Assembly (NCBI GenBank): GCA_022827945.1
Contig: JAJEIT010000065.1
Location: 39,294-103,293, forward strand
Source: Dehalococcoidia bacterium
GTDB lineage: Bacteria > Chloroflexota > Dehalococcoidia > Tepidiformales > Tepidiformaceae
Direction of reading: 5' to 3'
Length of the DNA stretch: 64,000 nucleotides
Positions 19,800 through 27,802 of the stretch are shown piece after piece. Position 1 is the first letter of the stretch. The number at the start of each line of letters is the position of its first letter. A program made the translations under genes and the position numbers. The notes beneath the pieces were generated by a model. It was not told the origin of the DNA. It made no database searches and saw only the letters and a program-made list of their open reading frames with translations.

Positions 19800-20567
19800 A
19801 TGACCGAAGAAGGTACCGACGAGTTCCAGCCGGAGCGCGCGATGGTCGTCGTCGCGCACCCGGACGACGCCGAGTTCATGGTGGCCGGGACGGCCGCGAA
19901 GTGGGCGGGGCGGGGCGCCGATGTGACCTACGTGGTCATCACGAACGGCAACAAGGGCAGCGAGGATCCGGAGATGACCTCCACGCGGCTCGCCGAGATC
20001 CGCGAGGCGGAGCAGCGCGCCGCGGGGCGCATCCTGGGCGTGAAGAACTTCGAGTTCCTCGGCTACGAGGACGGCTACCTCGAGCACACGCTCGACCTGC
20101 GCCGCGACCTCACGCGGCTCATCCGCAAGTACCGGCCGGACGTGGTCGTGACCTTCGACCCGACGGCGCGTTTTATGTTCGACGCCTACGCGAACCACCC
20201 CGACCACCGCGCCGCCGGCGACGCGACGGTCGACGCGATCTTCCCGAGCGCACGCGACCGCCTGACCTTTCCCGAGCTGCTGGTGGACGGGCTTGAGCCA
20301 CACAAGGTGAAGCAGCTCTGGATGGGGTCCGGGGCGGGAGCGAACGCGAACGTCTGGGTCGACATCACGGAGACGATCGACCTGAAGAAGAAGGCGCTGG
20401 CGGCGCATCCGAGCCAGCTGAGCGAAGAGGTGGCGGAGTTCGCCAGCGAGATGGCTCGCAACACCGCCGCGGATCAGGAATTCGAGTACGGCGAGGCGTT
20501 CCGACGCATCATCTTCGACCAGCCGCGCGAGGTGCGCCTGGCGAACCGGCGGGAGGGGTCGGGCTAG
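19800..20567 (+). CDS. PIG-L family deacetylase (LmbE-like)
   Basis: A 255-residue zinc hydrolase of the LmbE/PIG-L family. The metal motif is 'VVAHPDDAEFMVAGT' (AHPDD), with a second His in 'NHPDHRAAGDATVDA'. Members remove acetyl groups from N-acetylglucosamine conjugates, such as in bacillithiol or mycothiol synthesis and glycolipid processing. GGAGG lies 9 nt before the ATG. No partner glycosyltransferase is near, so the substrate is unknown. Its end overlaps the convergent VOC gene by 4 bp. Confidence 0.92.
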   Translation: MTEEGTDEFQPERAMVVVAHPDDAEFMVAGTAAKWAGRGADVTYVVITNGNKGSEDPEMTSTRLAEIREAEQRAAGRILGVKNFEFLGYEDGYLEHTLDLRRDLTRLIRKYRPDVVVTFDPTARFMFDAYANHPDHRAAGDATVDAIFPSARDRLTFPELLVDGLEPHKVKQLWMGSGAGANANVWVDITETIDLKKKALAAHPSQLSEEVAEFASEMARNTAADQEFEYGEAFRRIIFDQPREVRLANRREGSG

Positions 20568-20971
20568 GGCGCGCGCGTCTCCGCGAAGGCGAGGATGTTG
20601 CCGTCGGGGTCGCGGAAGAAGGCCATCCACTCCTCGGATCCGGCGGGGCCGAAATTGCCCTCGTCGTCGCGAGCGATGGGGGTCGGCTCCTGCTCGACGT
20701 CCACGCCCGCGTCGCGCAGGGCGGCCACGGCCGCGTCGATGTCGTCGACGCGGAAGTAGAGTGGCGAGCCCTCGTGCTCGATGGCGCCAGGAATGGCGTC
20801 GAGCATGAGGCGTACGCCGCCGATGTCGAAGAAGGCAAGGCCGGGCGGGTCGAAGGTGGCGATGTAGCGGGCGCCGAGCACGTCGCGGTAGAAGGCGACC
20901 GAACGCTCCAGGTTCTTGCTCGGTTGCGCCACCTGCTGGAAGGCGTTGACGGCCAGTCCCTGGTCGCTCAC
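20564..20971 (-). CDS. VOC (glyoxalase/bleomycin-resistance fold) protein
   Basis: A 135-residue single VOC module made of two beta-alpha-beta-beta-beta units. 'LERSVAFYRDVLGARYIATF' opens the first, and 'MAFFRDPDGNILAFAE' with its conserved Glu closes the second. The start GTG at 20971 overlaps the SDR stop by 4 bp (GTGA), so the pair is translationally coupled. Members include glyoxalases, dioxygenases and antibiotic-binding proteins; which one applies cannot be read here. Confidence 0.88.
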   Translation of the reverse strand: MSDQGLAVNAFQQVAQPSKNLERSVAFYRDVLGARYIATFDPPGLAFFDIGGVRLMLDAIPGAIEHEGSPLYFRVDDIDAAVAALRDAGVDVEQEPTPIARDDEGNFGPAGSEEWMAFFRDPDGNILAFAETRAP

Positions 20972-21777
20972 TGCTGCGCTGCCGCCCGGCGCGTCTCCGG
21001 CAAGCGGAGCAGGTGGTTGCCGCCGTCGACGGGGATGACCTGGCCGGTGATGTCGCCGAAGAGGTCGCTTGCCACGACGAGGGTCACGTCGGCGCAGTCG
21101 TCGACGGTGGTGATGCGGCCGAGGGGCGTCTGCTCGATGAAGCCTGCGGCCGTGGGGTTGTCGTCCGGGATCTCGACGCGGGCCTCGTCGATAGGGGTGC
21201 CGCCACCGTAGTTGTTCATGGCGGTCGGCACGAAGGTGGGGGCGACGGCGTTCACGCGGACCCCGTCGCCGCCGAACTCGCGGGCGGCGATCTTGGTGGC
21301 GAAGTTGATGGCCGCCTTGGCCGCCGAGTAGGGCGTGAGGCGCGTTGGGATGGAGATGGCCGTCGTAGACGTTATGTTGATGAGCGAACCGCCGCCGCTG
21401 GCCACGAGCGCGTTTCCGAAGTGCTTCATGAAGTAGATGAAGCCGAAGTACTGGATGTCGGCCACGGCGTGCAGGTCCTCGGGGGTGATGTCCTTGATGA
21501 ACGCCCCTCGTACGACGCCGGCGGAGTTCACCGCCACGTCGACGCGGCCCCACTTCTCCATGGCGGTGTCGGCCAGCGCCTTCAGGTCGTCGTAGTCGCG
21601 CCCGTCGCAGCGAACGGCGGTGCCGCCGATCTTCCCGGCCAGCTTCTCCAGGTTCTCGACACGGCGGGCGGCCACGATCACGTCGGCGCCGTGCTCGGCG
21701 AAGCGCTCGCTGATGGCCCAGCCGATGCCGCTCGAGGCGCCCAGGACGACGGCCTTCTTCCCTTCCAGCAGCTTCAT
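20968..21777 (-). CDS. SDR-family oxidoreductase
   Basis: A 269-residue short-chain dehydrogenase. The cofactor loop is 'VLGASSGIGWAI' (GxxxGxG), 'NSAGVV' replaces NNAG, and the catalytic Ser and Tyr-x3-Lys lie in 'INITSTTAIS' and 'YSAAKAAIN'. The C-terminus 'GDITGQVIPVDGGNHLL' is standard. I start at ATG 21777 because GGGGAGA lies 8 nt before it; the track begins 10 residues earlier. It precedes the coupled VOC gene. The substrate is a small alcohol or ketone of unknown identity. Confidence 0.9.
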   Translation of the reverse strand: MKLLEGKKAVVLGASSGIGWAISERFAEHGADVIVAARRVENLEKLAGKIGGTAVRCDGRDYDDLKALADTAMEKWGRVDVAVNSAGVVRGAFIKDITPEDLHAVADIQYFGFIYFMKHFGNALVASGGGSLINITSTTAISIPTRLTPYSAAKAAINFATKIAAREFGGDGVRVNAVAPTFVPTAMNNYGGGTPIDEARVEIPDDNPTAAGFIEQTPLGRITTVDDCADVTLVVASDLFGDITGQVIPVDGGNHLLRLPETRRAAAQQ

Positions 21778-21814
21778 CCAGTCATTCTCCCCACACTTGC
21801 CCGTCATTGCGGGC

Positions 21815-21820
21815 TATACT
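21815..21820 (+). promoter_or_regulatory. -10 box for the AhpD-like selenoprotein gene
   Basis: TATACT, about 75 nt before a good AAGGAG ribosome site. No convincing -35 box was found. Confidence 0.35.
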
Positions 21821-21900
21821 CTGCGGCAGGATACGCGAAGGCGCGGAACCGGTCGGCTGCAGCGTGCGCTACAGCCCAGGAGAGCGCGAAGGAGCAGGCT

Positions 21901-22506
21901 ATGCCGAGAGTCAGCGAAGTCGGCGGGATGCAGGGGTTTGGCGGCGTCTACGGGCACCGCCCCGACCTCTTCAAGGGGTTCATGTTCAATTACGGCGTGC
22001 TGTGGTCCCACAGCACCCTCGATCCGCTCCTCAAGGAGCTGATCCGCCTCTACTCGTCCAACACCAACGGATGTCGTTACTGAATCCCCGCTCGTACTGC
22101 TGCGGCGCAGCAGGAAGGCATGACGGAAGAGATGATCCAGCAGGCGCTGGACTTCCGGAACTCGGACCTCCCGGACCGAATCAAGATCGCGCTTGAGCTG
22201 GCCGAGGACTTCATCCTCAACCACGCGAACAACGTCGATGACGCGTTCATGGACCGGCTGAAGGAGTACTACACCGAGGACCAGATCGTCGAGATCACGA
22301 TCGGCATCGGGATCTGGGACTCCGTGCACAAGTTCAACAACGTCTTCGACGTGCCTCCGCCGGTTGAGGACGGCCTGTTCGTCCTCGAGCGCTTGGCCGA
22401 CGCCCCCGAGGACATGCAGCATCTCATCACGCACCTCGACGGCAACGGCAATCCCATGGATCGCTGGCAGCCGGCCGAGGCGGAAGCCGCGGGAGGCGCC
22501 TCCTAG
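21901..22506 (+). CDS. AhpD-like/CMD-family selenoprotein (in-frame UGA = Sec61)
   Basis: A 201-residue carboxymuconolactone decarboxylase/AhpD-like protein, which the ORF track splits into 21901-22083 and 22120-22506. Both pieces are in one frame, separated by a TGA at 22081-22083 and 12 sense codons. The TGA falls exactly at the second Cys of the family's CxxC: 'NGCRY-U-IPARTA'. Downstream 'EGMTEEMIQQALDFRNSDLPDR' and 'VEITIGIGIWDSVHKFNNVF' continue the domain. A hairpin follows (see the SECIS entry). AAGGAG lies 6 nt before the ATG. A CxxU AhpD-like selenoprotein would act as a thiol/selenol peroxidase or disulfide reductase. The alternative, a nonsense mutation, is less likely given the exact position. 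Confidence 0.88.
22097..22113 (+). promoter_or_regulatory. Candidate bacterial SECIS hairpin (AhpD-like)
   Basis: CTGCTGC and GCAGCAG form a perfect 7-bp stem with loop GGC. The loop begins 20 nt after the UGA and its first base is G, as the published bacterial SECIS model requires (loop about 16-37 nt from UGA). Confidence 0.75.
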
Positions 22507-22604
22507 GCGCCCTTCCGGAACACACGCTCGAACTTGCCGGGGCGCGCAGCGTTATCGCCGTGCGCCCCGCTTGCGTCTGGCACGGGGATCACGCGGCTCT
22601 CCAC
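22503..22604 (-). CDS. Possible small ORF, 33 aa
   Basis: A short frame beginning at GTG 22604, with GGAAGG 8 nt before it, coding for a basic peptide with 'GDNAARPGKFERVFRK'. It fills the gap between the AhpD-like gene and the DUF4160 gene and overlaps the former's stop by 4 bp. It includes copy 1 of the 29-bp direct repeat. I recognise no family, and the only support is the ribosome site and coding-like composition. Confidence 0.25.
   Translation of the reverse strand: MESRVIPVPDASGAHGDNAARPGKFERVFRKGA
22549..22577. repeat. 29-bp direct repeat, copy 1
   Basis: Identical over 29 bp to 23173-23201 (starts GCGTTATCGCCG). The two copies flank the DUF4160/DUF2442 pair. Confidence 0.85.
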
Positions 22605-22635
22605 TCCGGGGACCTTCCGATTACACTAATGGGTA

Positions 22636-22872
22636 ATGCCGACGGTTCTGAGGGAGGGCCCTTACCGCTTCTTCTTCTACGCCAGCGATCGGGAGGAACC
22701 ACCGCACGTCCATGTTGAACGCGACCGGCAAACGGCCAAGTTCTGGCTGGATCCGGTCCGGCTTCAACGCAGCGGAGGACTGAGACCTTCCGATCTGAGA
22801 AGGATCGCGAGGACCGTTACGGCAAACGAGGCGCTGTTCCTGGAGGCCTGGCATGAGCGTTTCGACTCTTGA
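22636..22872 (+). CDS. DUF4160 family protein
   Basis: A 78-residue protein with the DUF4160 hallmark 'YRFFFYASDREEPPHVHVER' and the C-terminal 'ALFLEAWHERFD'. DUF4160 genes are usually followed by DUF2442 genes, as here, and the pair behaves like a small toxin-antitoxin-type module in genome surveys; activity is not established. A TACACT box lies 8 nt before the ATG, so the mRNA is nearly leaderless. It overlaps DUF2442 by 20 bp. G+C is visibly lower than in the neighbours, consistent with transfer. Confidence 0.85.
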   Translation: MPTVLREGPYRFFFYASDREEPPHVHVERDRQTAKFWLDPVRLQRSGGLRPSDLRRIARTVTANEALFLEAWHERFDS

Positions 22873-23161
22873 AGTAAGCGTCCCGGAAGCGCAGTCAGTT
22901 ACGGTCGACGACGAAACGCTGACCGCCGAACTGTCCGATGGCCGCACCATTGCCGTACCGCTCGGCTGGTATCCGCGGCTCGTCCACGCCACTCCCGAAG
23001 AGCGGGCCAACTGGCGGTTCATCGGGGTGGGTGAAGGCATCCACTGGCCCGACCTTGATGAGGACGTCAGCGTGGCGGCATTGCTGGCGGGACGCCCGTC
23101 TGCTGAGGGCCAGAAGTCCTTCAGACGCTGGCTCGAGGGAAGGCCTGGAGCCACTACCTGA
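22853..23161 (+). CDS. DUF2442 family protein
   Basis: A 102-residue protein with 'LTAELSDGRTIAVPLGWYPRLVHATPEERANW' and 'GEGIHWPDLDEDVSVAALLAGRPS', the defining DUF2442 blocks. It is the second gene of the DUF4160/DUF2442 pair, whose members occur together on mobile and chromosomal loci and are suspected antitoxin-like DNA-binding partners. The 20-bp overlap means translational coupling. The pair sits between two copies of a 29-bp repeat. Confidence 0.87.
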   Translation: MSVSTLEVSVPEAQSVTVDDETLTAELSDGRTIAVPLGWYPRLVHATPEERANWRFIGVGEGIHWPDLDEDVSVAALLAGRPSAEGQKSFRRWLEGRPGATT

Positions 23162-23168
23162 CCTTCGC

Positions 23169-23186
23169 CACGGCGTTATCGCCGTG
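23169..23186. terminator. Hairpin between convergent genes (possible terminator)
   Basis: CACGGCG-TTAT-CGCCGTG, a perfect 7-bp stem with a 4-nt loop and no T-run. It lies between the DUF2442 stop and the end of the small membrane ORF and could end both transcripts. Confidence 0.4.
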
Positions 23187-23201
23187 CGCCCCGCTTGCGT
23201 C
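23173..23201. repeat. 29-bp direct repeat, copy 2
   Basis: Identical to 22549-22577. Here it encodes the C-terminus of the small membrane ORF and half of the hairpin. Confidence 0.85.
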
Positions 23202-23298
23202 CGGAGCGACCGGTGCGCCTGCCCCGAAGCTTCTGCCAGGCGGCGTAGATGACGCCGACAAGCAGGCCCGCGCCGAACATGATGAAGATGTACTCCAC
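23176..23298 (-). CDS. Small single-span membrane protein, 40 aa
   Basis: This ORF is too short for the track. It starts at GTG 23298, after 'GAGGGTCAGGGC'. The peptide has one hydrophobic helix ('EYIFIMFGAGLLVGVIYAAW') and a very basic tail ('KLRGRRTGRSGRKRGARR'), the positive-inside arrangement of a real small membrane protein. It lies 14 bp after the histidine kinase gene stop on the same strand in genomic order, so it would be the last gene of that operon. No family is recognised. Confidence 0.5.
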   Translation of the reverse strand: MEYIFIMFGAGLLVGVIYAAWQKLRGRRTGRSGRKRGARR

Positions 23299-23312
23299 GC
23301 CCTGACCCTCGC

Positions 23313-24686
23313 CTAGACCGGCACGCGGGGCTCGCGCCCCACGAAGCGCTTCGGGAGGCGCACGGTCATGGCCGCGCCGCGGCCGTCCTCGTTGCGGGCA
23401 GCGACGGTGCCGCCGTGGGCCTGCACCAGGTGCTTCACGATGGCGAGGCCCAACCCCGCGCCGTCGTCCGCGCGCGAGTGCTCGGCCTTGTAAAAGCGCT
23501 CGAAGACGCGGTCGAGGTCCTGCGCGGCGATGCCCGGGCCGTCGTCGCAGACCTCGACGGCGACGAGCGGATCCTCGTCGCGTACGTCGATCGTGATGAC
23601 GCTCCCGTCGGGGCTGAACTTGAGGGCGTTGTCGAGCAGGTTCGTGACGATGCGGACGGTAGCCGTGCGGTCGGCCTCAACAGCAGGCGTGGCGCCCTCC
23701 GGTCCCTCGACGCGGACGTCGCAGGCTTCGAGCCTGGCGGCGAGGGCGGCCCGCGCCTCCGCCACGGACGACGCCAGGTCCACGGACTCGGGTTCAAGGT
23801 GGATCGCCCCGGACTCTATGCGGGAGAGGTCGAGCAGCTCGTTGGTGAGGAGGGCCATGCGCTCCACCTGGCTGCGGATGCGGCTGAGGAAGGCGGCCTG
23901 CTCGTCCCCTTCGAGGTCGCCCAGCTCAAGCGTCTCGACGAGCGCCCCGATGGCGGCAATGGGCGTCCGCAGCTCGTGGGAGACGTTGCTGATGAAGTCG
24001 CGGCGGACGTGGTCGACGCGCTGCACGTCGGAGAGGTCGACGAGGACGAGGAGCGCGGCCCAGCTCCCGCCCTCGGCCACGGGCACGGCCAGGGCGCGCA
24101 GCTGCGTGCGGTCGCGACCGAAGGGCACGACCCTGGGCTGCGGGACGCTCTCGCCGGCGAGCGCTTCGCGGACGAGCGCGTCGAACTCGTAGTCGCGCAC
24201 GCTCTCGATGAGGGTGCGGCCGACCACCTCGCTTTCCTCCATGCCGAGGAGGGCGAGCGCCGCGGGATTGGCATACTGGACGTCGGTCGTGGCGTCGACG
24301 GCCATGATGCCGTCGGCAGCGGCGGCGAGGGCCGCCTCCAGGCGGGCGTGCTCGGCGGTGATCGCCCGCGAGGAAGCCTCGATCTCGGTGGCCATCACGT
24401 TGAACTCGTGGGTGAGCTGGGCGGTCGGCCCGGTGGTGCGCACGGCGCGGGCGGAGAGGCTGCTGCCGCGGAGGGCGCGGGCTGCTTCGGCCGTTTCGCG
24501 AACGGAGAGGGCCACGGGACGCAGCAGGAGGTAGACGCCGGCGAAGGCGGCGGCGCCCGTCGCGAGCACGGTGACGGCGACCCAGAGGGCATCGCCGGCT
24601 GTCGCGGCGACGATGGCAGCGGCGGAGGCCGCGAGGAGCCCGGCGATCCCGCTGGCGAGGGCCGCTCGGCCAGCGAGGCTGCTCAC
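23313..24686 (-). CDS. PhoR-like sensor histidine kinase
   Basis: A 457-residue membrane sensor kinase. Two membrane helices (about 5-27 and 32-54) with almost no loop between them lead into a HAMP-like segment and a PAS domain ('ADGIMAVDATTDVQYANPAALALLGM'). HisKA has the phospho-acceptor His in 'FISNVSHELRTPIAAIG', and the ATPase domain has 'NLLDNALKFSP', 'DDGPGIA' and 'GAGLGLAIVKHLV'. The missing periplasmic domain implies sensing in the membrane, through PAS, or by partners, as in PhoR. It lies 9 bp after its response regulator. Confidence 0.94.
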   Translation of the reverse strand: MSSLAGRAALASGIAGLLAASAAAIVAATAGDALWVAVTVLATGAAAFAGVYLLLRPVALSVRETAEAARALRGSSLSARAVRTTGPTAQLTHEFNVMATEIEASSRAITAEHARLEAALAAAADGIMAVDATTDVQYANPAALALLGMEESEVVGRTLIESVRDYEFDALVREALAGESVPQPRVVPFGRDRTQLRALAVPVAEGGSWAALLVLVDLSDVQRVDHVRRDFISNVSHELRTPIAAIGALVETLELGDLEGDEQAAFLSRIRSQVERMALLTNELLDLSRIESGAIHLEPESVDLASSVAEARAALAARLEACDVRVEGPEGATPAVEADRTATVRIVTNLLDNALKFSPDGSVITIDVRDEDPLVAVEVCDDGPGIAAQDLDRVFERFYKAEHSRADDGAGLGLAIVKHLVQAHGGTVAARNEDGRGAAMTVRLPKRFVGREPRVPV

Positions 24687-24695
24687 GAGCCCGCC

Positions 24696-25427
24696 CTAGC
24701 CTTCGAAGAGGTACCCGCTTCCGCGAACGGTGCGGATGCGCTCGGGATTGGCCGCATCGGGCTCAATCTTCTGGCGAAGCCAGCGCATATGAACGTCCAC
24801 CGTCCGCGCGTCACCATTGAAGTCGTGCTCCCAGACCGACTCGAGGATGTGCTCGCGGGAGAGCACCTGGCCGGGATTTCGCAACAAGAATAGCAAGAGC
24901 TCGAACTCCCGCGGCTTCAGACGCAGCAGTTCCCCGTCGCGTCGCACCTCGCGCCGCACCGCGTTCACCTCGAGATCGCCGGACTCGACGACGTCTTCGT
25001 CGGGAGCTGTGCTCTGCCGGGTGGGGGCGCGACGGAGGAGGGCGCGCACGCGCGCGAGGAGCTCGCGCATGCCGAAGGGCTTGGGAAGGTAGTCGTCGGC
25101 GCCGGTGTCGAGCCCGGCGACGCGGTCGCCCTCGCCGCCGAGCGCGGTGACCATGATGATGGGCACGTGGGTGTCGCGGCGCAGCGCGCGGCAGACGCCC
25201 ATGCCGTCGACGCCGGGAAGCATGAGGTCGAGGACGATGACGTCGGGCTTGTGGTCGCGGGCCATGCGCAGGCCATCATCGCCGCGCGCCGCGGTGAGCA
25301 CGTCGTAGCCTTCCCGGCGGAGGTGGTGCGCCATCGAGAGGAGGAGGGCTTCCTCGTCCTCGACGACGAGCACGGTTGCCGTCGTGGCCGGCGCGGCAGT
25401 CATTCCGGTTTCAGACTCTTCCGACAT
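24696..25427 (-). CDS. OmpR/PhoB-family response regulator
   Basis: A 243-residue regulator. The receiver has the acidic pocket 'VVEDEEALL', the phospho-acceptor Asp in 'DVIVLDLMLPGVDGM', Thr in 'IIMVTALG' and Lys in 'YLPKPFGMRELLARV'. The C-terminal winged-helix DNA-binding domain has 'LKPREFELLLFLLRNPGQVLSREHILESVW' and 'RTVDVHMRWLRQKIE'. It is the first gene of the two-component operon with the kinase, so the two are cognate. PhoB-like phosphate control is plausible from sequence type, but no pho box or pst genes are in view. Confidence 0.94.
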   Translation of the reverse strand: MSEESETGMTAAPATTATVLVVEDEEALLLSMAHHLRREGYDVLTAARGDDGLRMARDHKPDVIVLDLMLPGVDGMGVCRALRRDTHVPIIMVTALGGEGDRVAGLDTGADDYLPKPFGMRELLARVRALLRRAPTRQSTAPDEDVVESGDLEVNAVRREVRRDGELLRLKPREFELLLFLLRNPGQVLSREHILESVWEHDFNGDARTVDVHMRWLRQKIEPDAANPERIRTVRGSGYLFEG

Positions 25428-25474
25428 CGTGTGAACAGCGCGTGATCGCGGGTCTCGCGCGATCGTCGCACAGG

Positions 25475-26341
25475 CTAGCGTCCCGTGCCGCTGCGGCGCC
25501 GGGCATGCGCTACCAGTTCCTCCACGCTCTCCAGGGGATCAGGGATGCCGGCGTCGGGGGGGCTGATGGCGCGGACGATGGCCAGGTGTTCGATGGCGCG
25601 CACGATGACCCAGCGCCACATGAGCGTGGTGTCGACCGGCGCTACGAGCTGGTACCCCCGCAGGTACACGAAGGCCGCCAGCGGCCTGAACAGGCGTGTG
25701 ATGACGCGCATCGCGGGACTCGGGTCGAGCGGCTCTCCCAGACGCAGCAGCGCCACCGAGCGGGCGACATCCGACTCAGCCGGTCCGGCCGCGCAGAAGC
25801 CCCAGTCGATGACGACGCGGCGCCCGTTGGGCTCGAGCAGGACGTTCCCGGGGTGGAAGTCGCTGTGGCAGAAGCGGTCGCCGCCCTCAAGACCCTCCAG
25901 CGTTTCCTCGGCGAGGGCCGCCAGATGGGGCGGCACCTCGACGTTCCCGATCCACTCACGCACACGCTCGTGCGCGGTCCAGAGCCCCTCAGGTGCCGGG
26001 AGCGCGTTCAGTTGCGCGTGGATCTTGCCCGTCTCCCAGGCCTCTCGCGTCATGAACCAGGGTTTCCGGCCAATCAGGTCGAGTAGATTCTCGCCATCGA
26101 TGCGCTCCATGAGGGTGCCCTCGCGTCCGGCCACGTGCAGCGGCTCCCCGATCCGGGGGGCGGGAATACCGCCGGCGATGGCGGCGGGGATGGCGATGCG
26201 CTCCGGCTCGACGTTGCGCTCGTACCCCTCGCGGAAGAGGCGCAGGGCCTGACCGTCCTCCCAGGCGAAGATCTCGGCTTCGTAGCCCTCGCCCAGCTTC
26301 TCCAGGGTGTCGAGGTCGACGTCCAGGTTGTCCATCGTCAC
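25475..26341 (-). CDS. Aminoglycoside-phosphotransferase-like (APH) kinase
   Basis: A 288-residue protein with a kinase-like fold. The catalytic loop is 'FCHSDFHPGNVLLEPNG' (HxDxxxxN) and the metal Asp follows in 'VVIDWGFCAAGP'. An N-terminal lobe has 'KLGEGYEAEIFAWEDGQALRLFREG'. I use GTG 26341, with GGAGG 7 nt upstream and a 4-bp overlap with the CCA-enzyme stop; ATG 26335 is possible. Substrates in this family range from antibiotics to sugars, choline and homoserine; nothing here identifies it, and resistance should not be assumed. Confidence 0.88.
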   Translation of the reverse strand: MTMDNLDVDLDTLEKLGEGYEAEIFAWEDGQALRLFREGYERNVEPERIAIPAAIAGGIPAPRIGEPLHVAGREGTLMERIDGENLLDLIGRKPWFMTREAWETGKIHAQLNALPAPEGLWTAHERVREWIGNVEVPPHLAALAEETLEGLEGGDRFCHSDFHPGNVLLEPNGRRVVIDWGFCAAGPAESDVARSVALLRLGEPLDPSPAMRVITRLFRPLAAFVYLRGYQLVAPVDTTLMWRWVIVRAIEHLAIVRAISPPDAGIPDPLESVEELVAHARRRSGTGR

Positions 26342-27744
26342 GAACGGTCCTCCGAGTCGGCAAGGAGCGCCGCCGTGCCCCCCATGCGGCGGGCGATGCG
26401 GGCCGCCTCTTCCTTGTCGCCGGGGGCCAGCTCGCCGTCGAGCACGAGGGTGCTGAGGCGCTCCTTGATGCGCGCGATCCAGGGCCCCGGTTCGCGGCCC
26501 AGCAGGTCCATCAGCTCGCGACCGTCGAGCGGGCTTTCGGCACGGAGCATGGCCGCCTCCTCGGCCTCGACGCGCTCGCAGGCGGCCTCGAGGCGGTCGT
26601 GGTACTCGTTGTCGTCGTAGGTATGGCTGGCGTTGTCCGCGCGCTTGAGAGCGAGGAGGTCGCGCCAGTGCCCCTCGAGGCGACGCATGAAGCGCCGCAC
26701 GAGGCGTCCATCGTCGGGGTCGGGGCGGTCCATGTGGCGCCGCACGAGCAGGGAGAGGAGAGCGCCTTCGCGCTTGCCCAGGCGCAGCCGCTCGGTGAGC
26801 GCGTCCGTCATCTCGGCGCCCACGATCTCGTGGCGGTAGAAGCCCCACTCGCCGTTCTTCTTGACGTGCCGGACGGGGGGCTTGCCGAGATCGTGCAGGA
26901 GCGCGGCCCAGCGGCGTAGCGAGAGGCTCGCGGAGTCGGTGGTGATGGCTTCGACGGTAGCGGTCGTGTGGCCCCAGACATCGAACTTGTGGAAGCGGTT
27001 CTGGTCGCAGCCGGGCATGGCGGCGAGCTCGGGCAGGACGTGGGGCAGGGCGCCGATCTCGCGCAGGGCCTCCAGTCCCTCCTGCGGGTGCTTCCCGCAG
27101 AGGAGGCGCTCGATCTCAGCGGTCACGCGCTCCTGCGAGAGGGTCTCCAGCAGCTCGACGGAGGCGACCATGGCCGCCTTCGTCTCCTCCTCGATTTCGA
27201 AGCCGAGCTGGCTGACAAAGCGCACGCCCCGGAGGATGCGGAGCGGGTCCTCGGCGAAGCGCGTTCGCGGGTCGCCGGGCGCGCGCAGCAGGCGCCGTTC
27301 GATGTCGTCGCGCCCGGCAAAGGGGTCGCGCAGCTCGCCGGTGGCGGTGTTGCGCGCGATGGCGTTCACGGTGAAGTCGCGGCGGGCGAGGTCCTCGTCG
27401 ATCGAACTCCCGAAGGTGACGTCGGGCCAGCGGCTGCCTGCCGCGTAGCTGTCGCCACGGAACGTCGTGATCTCGGCCATCTCATCCTTGAGCAGTACGC
27501 CCGTGGTGCCGAAGCGCTGCCCGATGGTGGCGACGGTCGCGCCCAGTGCGCGGCCAATGCGCTCGGTCTCGTCGGGGAGGGCGCTCGTCGCGTAGTCGGC
27601 GTCGGCCCGGTCCTTGGTGGGCAGGTCGTCGCGCTCTGTAACGGGCAGGCCCCGAAGCTCGTCGCGCACGAGTCCTCCGGCCAGCCACAGCTCGTGGCCG
27701 GCCTCGGCAAACGCCGCGATCAGGGCTTCGCGCGTCGCAGGCAT
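26338..27744 (-). CDS. CCA-adding tRNA nucleotidyltransferase / poly(A) polymerase family with HD domain
   Basis: A 468-residue class II nucleotidyltransferase. The head has 'LAGGLVRDELRG' (GGxVRD), the catalytic Asp pair in 'DADYATSA', 'TTFRGDSY', and an RNA-binding neck with 'EDPLRILRGVRFVSQLGFEIE'. An HD domain ('RWAALLHDLGKP') follows. It adds or repairs the 3' CCA of tRNAs, or may only add part of it if the genome splits the activity. Between the GGxVRD motif and the DxD there is a short insertion. TACAAT lies exactly 6 nt before the ATG (leaderless). The APH-like gene overlaps its end. Confidence 0.93.
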   Translation of the reverse strand: MPATREALIAAFAEAGHELWLAGGLVRDELRGLPVTERDDLPTKDRADADYATSALPDETERIGRALGATVATIGQRFGTTGVLLKDEMAEITTFRGDSYAAGSRWPDVTFGSSIDEDLARRDFTVNAIARNTATGELRDPFAGRDDIERRLLRAPGDPRTRFAEDPLRILRGVRFVSQLGFEIEEETKAAMVASVELLETLSQERVTAEIERLLCGKHPQEGLEALREIGALPHVLPELAAMPGCDQNRFHKFDVWGHTTATVEAITTDSASLSLRRWAALLHDLGKPPVRHVKKNGEWGFYRHEIVGAEMTDALTERLRLGKREGALLSLLVRRHMDRPDPDDGRLVRRFMRRLEGHWRDLLALKRADNASHTYDDNEYHDRLEAACERVEAEEAAMLRAESPLDGRELMDLLGREPGPWIARIKERLSTLVLDGELAPGDKEEAARIARRMGGTAALLADSEDRS

Positions 27745-27750
27745 GCTCCG

Positions 27751-27756
27751 ATTGTA
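27751..27756 (-). promoter_or_regulatory. Leaderless -10 box of the CCA-enzyme gene
   Basis: TACAAT on the minus strand, 6 nt before the ATG at 27744. Confidence 0.6.
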
Positions 27757-27802
27757 GAAGAGGGGTCCACCAGGGAGGGTGAAGCTTCGAGAGAACGGAC
27801 CG

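Noticed and set aside
21901-22083. AhpD-like gene as a pseudogene with a nonsense mutation
   Set aside because: Frame and domain are intact on both sides, the stop is a TGA exactly at a catalytic Cys, and a SECIS-like hairpin follows. Two other genes show the same features.
25475-26341. Aminoglycoside resistance gene
   Set aside because: Only the general APH/kinase fold is seen; nothing shows antibiotic specificity.
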